Below are positions 14,165 through 17,593 of a DNA stretch of 17,593 nt, piece after piece (positions within the stretch are counted from its first letter, which is position 1; the number at the start of each line of letters is the position of its first letter). The translations under genes were made by a program, and so were the position numbers. The stretch covers positions 1 to 17,593 of the forward strand of contig WBXJ01000028.1 of assembly GCA_008933045.1 (NCBI GenBank), given 5' to 3'. The notes below the pieces were generated by a model. It saw only the letters and a list, made by a program, of their open reading frames with translations. It was not told where the DNA came from and made no database searches. This DNA comes from Verrucomicrobiota bacterium. Lineage in GTDB: Bacteria; Verrucomicrobiota; Verrucomicrobiia; Limisphaerales; SXQI01.

Positions 14165-15706
14165 ATGGTTGCGCCCCTCCATCCCGTTCCGAAACTGCTC
14201 GATGTGAGTGGTGTCTCGAAACGTTTCCCAGGGGTGCAAGCGTTGGAGGATGTCCAACTCACGTTATCGCGCGGTGAGGTGTTGGCTGTCATCGGAGAAA
14301 ATGGGGCAGGCAAAAGCACCCTGATGAAAATCCTCGCAGGGGTAGAAACGCCTGACCGTGGGGAAATTCGTATCGATGGTCAGTTGGTCTCCATTGCCGA
14401 CACTGGCACCGCCAAAAAATTGGGGATCGCGTTGATTCACCAAGAACTAAACTTGGCGGATAACCTCGACGTCGCATCCAATATTTTTCTGGGGCGCGAA
14501 CCTCATCAATGGGGGTTTGTCGATCGCCATCGTCTCTATTCTGAGGCGCATGTTTTTTTAGAGCAAGTGGGTTTGAATTGTTCGCCACGGTTACTATTGA
14601 GCGAGTTGCCGCTGGGATGCCGACAATTAGTTGAAATCGCTCGTGCCTTGAGTGCGCAGGCCCGAATTTTGATCATGGACGAGCCGACATCCAGCTTGAG
14701 CCAAGGGGAAACGGAGCAGCTTTACAGTGTCGTGAACGACCTCCGAAACCGAGGGGTCGGCATTGTGTATATTAGCCATCGCCTCCGCGAAGTGAAACAA
14801 CTGGCTGACCGAGTTGTCGTCCTGAGAGATGGCCGAAATGCTGGAATGTTGGTTCAGGAACAGATTGCCCAAGATGCGATGGTGAGCCTCATGGTGGGGC
14901 GTGCATTGGTGCGACAAGTGCGAACCAGTCAATCAGATGGAGCACCTCTACTCGAAGTGCAGGATTTGCGAACCACCGCACACCCGCAGCAGGGATTAAG
15001 CTTTCAGGTGCGTGTTGGTGAAATCGTGGGTCTCGCGGGTTTGGTCGGTGCAGGCCGGACGGAATTGTTGCAAGTTTTGTTTGGAATTGATCAAGCCGTT
15101 AGCGGCACGGTGCGATTAGGGGGGCAGGTTTTGCATCTGCAATCCCCCGGTGACGCGATCGCGGCAGGACTCGCGTTGGTGCCGGAGGATCGAAAGCTTC
15201 AAGGCGTGATTTTAGAAATGTCAGTGGGTCGTAATGCTACGTTAGCCAGCCTTCATCGAGATGCGCGCTGCGGATTTCTGAACACAGAACAGGAAATGAC
15301 CCAAGCCTCGATGATGACTCAACAACTGCGAGTTAAAACACCTAGCATTGATCATCTAGTGCAGTATCTTTCGGGTGGTAATCAACAGAAAGTCGTGTTG
15401 GCCAAGTGGCTCGCGTTAAAACCACGGGTGCTGCTGCTCGATGAACCCACTCGAGGTATCGATGTTGGAGCGAAACAGGAGATTTATCGACTCATGGAGG
15501 AGCTAGCCAGTCAAGGCATCGGCATTCTCTTTGTCAGTAGCGAACTGGACGAGATTCTACGAATGAGCGACCGCGCCTTGGTGATGCACCAAGGGCGATT
15601 AGCGGGCGTGCTGGATCGCGAACAACTCAGCGAGGAATCCATCATGCAACTCGCTACAGGAACCCCTCATCAGATGGCAACCTCAGTTTTGCAGGAATTA
15701 CTGTAA
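14165..15706 (+). CDS. Sugar ABC transporter ATP-binding protein with two ABC domains (RbsA/MglA/XylG-like)
   Basis: Double-ABC ATPase of a CUT2 sugar importer, 513 aa, cytoplasmic. The first domain has Walker A GENGAGKST (44-52), Q-loop IHQELNL, Walker B ILIMDEPTSSLS and switch-like ISHRLREV. Its signature LPLGCRQLVEIARAL replaces the usual LS(I/V)GQQQ start with LPLGC. The second domain has the customary degenerate Walker A (LVGAGRTELL, Arg for Lys), an intact signature LSGGNQQKVVLAKWL, Walker B VLLLDEPTRGID and the SSEL in place of the switch His that is normal for this family. Asymmetric ATP sites of this kind are normal for RbsA-type proteins. The permease gene starts 5 bases after its stop. 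Substrate unassigned. Confidence 0.95.
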   Translation: MVAPLHPVPKLLDVSGVSKRFPGVQALEDVQLTLSRGEVLAVIGENGAGKSTLMKILAGVETPDRGEIRIDGQLVSIADTGTAKKLGIALIHQELNLADNLDVASNIFLGREPHQWGFVDRHRLYSEAHVFLEQVGLNCSPRLLLSELPLGCRQLVEIARALSAQARILIMDEPTSSLSQGETEQLYSVVNDLRNRGVGIVYISHRLREVKQLADRVVVLRDGRNAGMLVQEQIAQDAMVSLMVGRALVRQVRTSQSDGAPLLEVQDLRTTAHPQQGLSFQVRVGEIVGLAGLVGAGRTELLQVLFGIDQAVSGTVRLGGQVLHLQSPGDAIAAGLALVPEDRKLQGVILEMSVGRNATLASLHRDARCGFLNTEQEMTQASMMTQQLRVKTPSIDHLVQYLSGGNQQKVVLAKWLALKPRVLLLDEPTRGIDVGAKQEIYRLMEELASQGIGILFVSSELDEILRMSDRALVMHQGRLAGVLDREQLSEESIMQLATGTPHQMATSVLQELL

Positions 15707-15711
15707 GCAGC

Positions 15712-16713
15712 ATGAAGAAAATTTTCGGCATTCTCGGTTTGTTTTTAGCGGTGTTTGTTTTTACCGCCCTACGTAATCCTCAATTCGTGAGCGCATACAA
15801 TCTCGAGAACCTCATTCGTTGGATTTCGCTCTTCGGCATCATCAGTATCGGGGTCTCATTTGTGATCATCACAGGCGGGATCGACCTTTCGATCGGTTCA
15901 CTGATTGGCCTGACTGGATCGCTCATGGCGTGGTTGCTGACTCATCGCGGTTGGAGTGTTCCGGCGACTTTGGTGACGGTGTTGTTGCTGTCGCTTTCCG
16001 TGGGGTTAGCGCACGGTCTTTTGATTACTCGGTTACGATTACAACCCTTTGTGGTGACGTTATGTGGATTGTTGCTTTACCGAGGCATCGCTCGGTTTAT
16101 CACCGATGATCAGAGTCAAGGGTTCGGCAATTCCCACGAGGGCCTCCGTGCTATCGCCATTGGGAAGATACCTGTGGGCTCTAGTTTTTCAATTCCGGTG
16201 CCATTTTTTATCCTGCTCCTAATCGCGATTGTCTCGGCGGTCGTTCTCAATCGGACGATTTGGGGTCGCTACTTACTCGCCCTAGGCCGAAACGAAACCG
16301 CAGCACGTTACAGCGGCATCAACACGGATCGAATCAAGATCGCTGCTTATATGCTCTGCTCCCTGCTCGCGGGTGTCGGTGGTATTTTATTCTCGTTGGA
16401 TCTCAATTCCGTCCAACCATCCGGCCTTGGTGAGTTTTACGAATTGTATGCCATCGCTGCTGCGGTATTAGGAGGTTGTAGTTTGCGTGGTGGTGAAGGA
16501 ACGATTCTGGGGGTAATTATAGGCACGGCAGTAATGAGGGTCCTTTACAACGCGATTAACATTTTAAGCATCCCCACGCATCTGGAGTTTGCGATTATCG
16601 GCGCGGTAATTCTGGCAGGTGTAGTGACCGATGAGCTGGCCAAGCGTTATGCAGCCAATCGACGTGCGGTCCGCGAGCGATTAGGGGAGACTCCAGCGCC
16701 TTCAAGTTCATAG
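15712..16713 (+). CDS. Sugar ABC transporter permease (RbsC-like)
   Basis: Inner-membrane permease of the same CUT2 importer, 333 aa, with about eight to ten hydrophobic helices spread through the sequence. Characteristic blocks are the GGIDLSIGSLIGL segment after the second helix and the cytoplasmic ATPase-coupling region GRNETAARYSGIN. The C-terminal AIAAAVLGGCSLRGGEGTI stretch is also typical. The start is ATG at 15712, 5 bases after the ATPase stop, which fits translational coupling. Together with the receptor and ATPase genes it gives a complete importer. No kinase, isomerase or other catabolic gene besides the SDR is in view, so the imported compound cannot be named. Confidence 0.95.
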   Translation: MKKIFGILGLFLAVFVFTALRNPQFVSAYNLENLIRWISLFGIISIGVSFVIITGGIDLSIGSLIGLTGSLMAWLLTHRGWSVPATLVTVLLLSLSVGLAHGLLITRLRLQPFVVTLCGLLLYRGIARFITDDQSQGFGNSHEGLRAIAIGKIPVGSSFSIPVPFFILLLIAIVSAVVLNRTIWGRYLLALGRNETAARYSGINTDRIKIAAYMLCSLLAGVGGILFSLDLNSVQPSGLGEFYELYAIAAAVLGGCSLRGGEGTILGVIIGTAVMRVLYNAINILSIPTHLEFAIIGAVILAGVVTDELAKRYAANRRAVRERLGETPAPSSS

Positions 16714-16729
16714 TTTTCCAGTCAATTAT

Positions 16730-17593
16730 ATGAAACACAAACACATCATGAAAACACTCACTCATCTGGTTCTACTCTGTTCCGGAAGCCTCCTCTTCAA
16801 TTCATCGCACGGTGAACAAACTGGGACACCGCGACGACTTTTGGCCGCCGATGACTCCACGCAACGGCTGGCAATTGTTGCTGCGGATGGGAGCTTGGAG
16901 TGGGAAATTAAAGTCAGTGCAATCCATGACGCTTCCATTTTGCCGAATGGAAACATTTTGCTTCAGCAAGGCTGGCACAAAGTGGTCGAGGTTACACCGG
17001 ATCATAAAACCGTCTGGGAATATGACTCGGGCAAGATGAATGGAAACGCAGGGAAGTCGGTAGAAGTTCACGCGTTTCAACGGTTGGAAAACGGTCTTAC
17101 CATGATCGCAGAGTCCGGATCCTGCCGGATCATTGAGGTTGATCAACAGGGTCAGATCAAACACCAGATTCCCTTAAGAGTGAAGAATCGTAACAGCCAT
17201 TCAGACACTCGGTTGGTGCGCAAACTCGCCAATGGTCATTATCTGGTGGCGCACGAGGATGACGGAGTTGCTCGTGAGTATGATGGCGCAGGTGCCGTAG
17301 TTTGGGAATATGCAGTGCCGATGTTCGGTCGGGAGTCCAAGCCCGGCCACGGCACAGAGGCTTTTGGTAATCGACTTTTTTCTGCCACGCGATTGGCCAA
17401 TGGGAATACGTTGATTGGATCGGGCAACGGCCATAGTTTGTTGGAGGTGACTCCTCAAAAGCAGATCGTCTGGAAGGTTGAACAAAACGATTTGCCAGGG
17501 ATCACTTTGGCTTGGGTGACAAGAGTGGAACGTTTACCCAATGGGAATACGCTTTTCGGAAATTGCCACGCAGGACCAGAGAATCCGCAAGTC
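16730..17593 (+). CDS. Secreted beta-propeller protein, 3' end beyond the window
   Basis: Open reading frame with no stop up to the window edge (288 codons visible). The start is ATG at 16730 (16 bases after the permease stop), or ATG at 16748, which begins the cleaner signal peptide MKTLTHLVLLCSGSLLF. After export the protein shows repeated blade units: LPNGNILLQQ with VVEVTP and VWEYD, then LENGLTMIAES, LANGHYLVAHEDD, LANGNTLIGSG with LLEVTP and IVWKV, and LPNGNTLFGN. This NGNTL/VW pattern is like PQQ-type or arylsulfotransferase-like beta-propellers that sample extracytoplasmic ligands; no catalytic residues can be assigned. It continues the direction of the ABC cluster, so it may be co-transcribed and act on the same solute at the cell surface. 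This is inferred from position. Confidence 0.85.
   Translation, partial: MKHKHIMKTLTHLVLLCSGSLLFNSSHGEQTGTPRRLLAADDSTQRLAIVAADGSLEWEIKVSAIHDASILPNGNILLQQGWHKVVEVTPDHKTVWEYDSGKMNGNAGKSVEVHAFQRLENGLTMIAESGSCRIIEVDQQGQIKHQIPLRVKNRNSHSDTRLVRKLANGHYLVAHEDDGVAREYDGAGAVVWEYAVPMFGRESKPGHGTEAFGNRLFSATRLANGNTLIGSGNGHSLLEVTPQKQIVWKVEQNDLPGITLAWVTRVERLPNGNTLFGNCHAGPENPQV

Noticed and set aside
1..17593. CRISPR array, insertion sequence, prophage, tRNA or rRNA gene, defence island
   Set aside because: No regularly spaced direct repeats, transposase or integrase motifs, structural RNA signatures or known defence domains were seen by eye in either strand.

Overview
The window looks like a piece of a Verrucomicrobia (PVC superphylum) chromosome of moderate GC content. 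The main evidence is a very large secreted protein (4512-9134, minus) with the PVC-typical fusion of an SGNH-like domain, a membrane-bound-dehydrogenase beta-propeller, HEAT-like repeats and a CxxCH cytochrome c domain. A PVC-style alpha/alpha-toroid protein of the squalene-cyclase-like group, a YdjY-domain protein and an N-terminally extended RuvC fit the same origin. The placement rests on protein families only; no rRNA or other marker gene is present, so I do not go below phylum.

Layout. (1) 2-772, plus: the 3' part of a 2-oxoacid dehydrogenase E2 gene, cut by the left edge. It converges on the next block, and a perfect 8-bp inverted repeat lies where the two genes meet. (2) 780-9134, minus: six consecutive genes, transcribed in the order giant cytochrome/propeller protein, small lipoprotein, ruvC, ruvA, DUF374-type lysophospholipid acyltransferase, secreted phospholipase D/cardiolipin-synthase-like enzyme. 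Gaps from the lipoprotein gene to the acyltransferase gene are only 3-5 nt and the last three of those genes start with GTG, so this part is probably one operon. RuvB is not in the window. (3) 9320-9916, plus: an FHA-domain protein with a Cys/His zinc-finger-like tail. (4) 9935-11104, minus, and 11228-12043, plus: a divergent pair of secreted proteins, one toroid and one YdjY. (5) 12226-17593, plus: a carbohydrate-uptake-type cluster made of an SDR oxidoreductase, a lipoprotein sugar-binding protein, a double ABC ATPase, a permease, and a secreted beta-propeller protein that runs off the right edge.

How the genes work together. The ruvCA/acyltransferase/PLD block joins Holliday-junction processing with envelope-lipid enzymes; I take this as transcriptional packing rather than a shared pathway. 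The SDR-ABC cluster would bind a small solute, probably a sugar or polyol, at the cell surface, import it with ATP and perhaps oxidise or reduce it in the cytoplasm. The substrate cannot be read from the sequence. The SDR departs from its family at two conserved asparagine positions.

I found no rRNA, tRNA, CRISPR array, insertion sequence, phage gene or recognisable defence system. Every gene-free stretch is shorter than about 190 bases. I see no convincing candidate for a wholly new system. The best leads are the giant fusion protein with its degenerate SGNH active site, the atypical SDR tied to an orphan sugar transporter and a beta-propeller protein, and the FHA/zinc-finger protein.
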